Below, one piece after another: positions 62,882 through 64,000 of a stretch of 64,000 nt of DNA. The notes under the pieces were generated by a model. It was not told where the DNA came from and searched no databases. It was given only the letters and a program-made list of their open reading frames with translations. Positions within the stretch are counted from its first letter, which is position 1. Every line of letters begins with the position of its first letter. A program made the translations under genes and the position numbers. Origin of the DNA: Chondromyces crocatus (GTDB lineage: Bacteria > Myxococcota_A > Polyangia > Polyangiales > Polyangiaceae); contig NZ_CP012159.1 of assembly GCF_001189295.1 (NCBI RefSeq), positions 3,360,973 through 3,424,972 of the forward strand, written 5' to 3'.

Positions 62882-64000
62882 CTACCGGGTGGCGCGGGCG
62901 AGAGCCTGCTCGATATCGCCCCACAGATCGGCCTCGGCCTCCAGCCCGACCGAGAGCCGAACCAGCCCATCGGAGATACCCAGCGCCGAGCGTGACGCTT
63001 CGGGCACCGACGCGTGGGTCATGATCGCCGGGTGCTCTGCGAGCGACTCCACGCCCCCCAGGCTCTCGGCGCAGGAGAAGATCTGAAGTCCCTCCAGGAA
63101 GGCCGTCGCTGCCGGCAATCCCCCGCGCAGGACGAGGGAAATCATCGCGCCAGGCCCCTTCATCTGACGGTCGATCAGCGCCCGATCGGGGTGGGACGCG
63201 AGCCCCGGATAGTAAACGCGCTCCACGGCGGGGTGCTGCTCCAGGCGTGTCGCGATCGTCGTGGCCGTCGCGCACTGCGCCCGCACCCGAACGCCCAGCG
63301 TCTTCAGCCCCCGGAGCACCAGGTAGCAATCGAAGGGGCTGGGGACGGCACCAAGGGCGTTCTGCAAGAACGCGAGCCGCTCGGCCAGCGCCCCGTCCGA
63401 GGTGATCAGGGCGCCGCCGACCACATCGGAGTGGCCGTTCAAGTACTTGGTGGTCGAATGCAGCACCACGTGGGCCCCGAGCTCCAGAGGCCGCTGCAGC
63501 ACGGGTGTCGCGAACGTGTTGTCCACGACCAGGGTCACCCCTCGCTCCCGCGCGATGGTGGCGAGCGCTGCGACATCGAACACCTTGAGCATCGGGTTGG
63601 TGGGCGTCTCGAGGCAGATCATCCGCGTCGCCGGCGTGATGGCGGCCCGCACGCGATCGAGATCGTGCAAATCGAGGAAGGACGAGCCGATGCCCATCGG
63701 CCGCATGACCTTGTCCAGGAGGCGGAACGTCCCGCCATAGAGATCGTCACCCGCGAGGACGTGGTCACCTGGTCGGAGCGTATGCAGAAGCACCGCCGTG
63801 GCAGAGCTGCCGCTCGAAAACGCCAGCCCGTGCTTGCCGCCCTCGATGGTCGCGAGGCAGTCCTCCAGCGCCTTCCGGGTCGGGTTTCCACTGCGTGAGT
63901 ATTCGAATCCCTTGTGCTGGCCGGGCCGCTCCTGGGCGAAGGTGCTGGCGAGCACGATGGGCGTCATCACGGCGCCGCTGGTCGGATCCGGAGGCTGGCC
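62882..64000 (-). CDS. Cys/Met metabolism PLP enzyme (cystathionine gamma-synthase/lyase family), 5' end cut
   Basis: Open to the window edge: the frame begins with GQPPDPTSGAVMTPIVLAST, which shows that about 15-25 residues are missing. PLP-family features: HKGFEYSRSGNPTRKALEDC, AFSSGSSATAVLLHTLRPGD, VVDNTFATPVLQRP, and the PLP-bound Lys in HSTTKYLNGHSDVVGG. The C-terminal domain ends RLSVGLEAEADLWGDIEQAL. The fold is shared by cystathionine gamma-synthase, gamma-lyase and beta-lyase; the residues here do not settle which. It makes or breaks cystathionine in the cytoplasm. Confidence 0.9.
   Translation of the reverse strand, partial: GQPPDPTSGAVMTPIVLASTFAQERPGQHKGFEYSRSGNPTRKALEDCLATIEGGKHGLAFSSGSSATAVLLHTLRPGDHVLAGDDLYGGTFRLLDKVMRPMGIGSSFLDLHDLDRVRAAITPATRMICLETPTNPMLKVFDVAALATIARERGVTLVVDNTFATPVLQRPLELGAHVVLHSTTKYLNGHSDVVGGALITSDGALAERLAFLQNALGAVPSPFDCYLVLRGLKTLGVRVRAQCATATTIATRLEQHPAVERVYYPGLASHPDRALIDRQMKGPGAMISLVLRGGLPAATAFLEGLQIFSCAESLGGVESLAEHPAIMTHASVPEASRSALGISDGLVRLSVGLEAEADLWGDIEQALARATR

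Overview
The window is high-GC DNA with very dense coding on both strands. Its content is typical of a large myxobacterial genome (Polyangiales/Sorangiineae). The signs are many Gly/Pro/Ser-rich lipoproteins, Ser/Thr kinases fused to other domains, a divergent NtrC-like regulator, tandem RCC1-propeller lipoproteins, and a complete gene set that matches the crocagin RiPP cluster known from Chondromyces crocatus. The organism is therefore probably a Chondromyces or a close relative; this is inferred from gene content only.

Region by region: (1) 1-9.2 kb is housekeeping and accessory. It holds a dienelactone-hydrolase fragment, a secreted lipoprotein, a 140-bp near-palindrome, prfC (RF3), a HipA-like kinase/DUF3037 fusion, a half-PfkB/GH65 glycoside phosphorylase fusion and small Cys-rich or membrane proteins. 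(2) 9.2-10.2 kb has a TetR regulator beside a decapitated alpha/beta hydrolase. (3) 10.4-21.0 kb is the RiPP cluster. It contains a SAM methyltransferase, two cyclic-peptide-type ABC exporters, two paralogous 309-aa proteins (peptide-binding type), a one-helix membrane protein, an SGNH-fold enzyme, a PhyH-type Fe(II)/2OG oxygenase, a 21-residue precursor ending Ile-Tyr-Trp, and a divergently transcribed carbamoyltransferase preceded by a coupled small membrane protein. A strong hairpin separates the precursor from the rest of its operon, and a palindrome sits where the -35 of its promoter should be. (4) 21-23.6 kb has a hypothetical gene, an aldo/keto reductase and a 20-bp dispersed repeat with about 42-bp periodicity. 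(5) 23.6-26.6 kb has a T6SS-neighbourhood-type protein and two tandem GH19-like muralytic enzymes without signal peptides. (6) 27.0-36.3 kb has six consecutive RCC1 lipoproteins, each with exactly seven blades and a C-x9-C pair in every blade. (7) 36.5-47.3 kb is the aerobic benzoyl-CoA (box) pathway: benzoate-CoA ligase and boxD on the minus strand; boxR, boxC, boxB and boxA on the plus strand. Two matching operator/-35 elements precede boxD and boxC. A thiaminase-I-like lipoprotein follows boxA. (8) 48.7-62.2 kb is signalling and repair. It holds a receiver/histidine-kinase hybrid, an Rcp-type receiver, a receiver-Ser/Thr kinase fusion, a RecA-like ATPase with an ATP-dependent DNA ligase, a peroxiredoxin-Ser/Thr kinase fusion, an NtrC-like protein with degenerate Walker A and GAFTGA motifs, frr and a PP2C phosphatase. 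(9) The window ends with a lipoprotein and a Cys/Met-metabolism PLP enzyme cut by the right edge.

No tRNA, rRNA, CRISPR array or insertion sequence was recognised.
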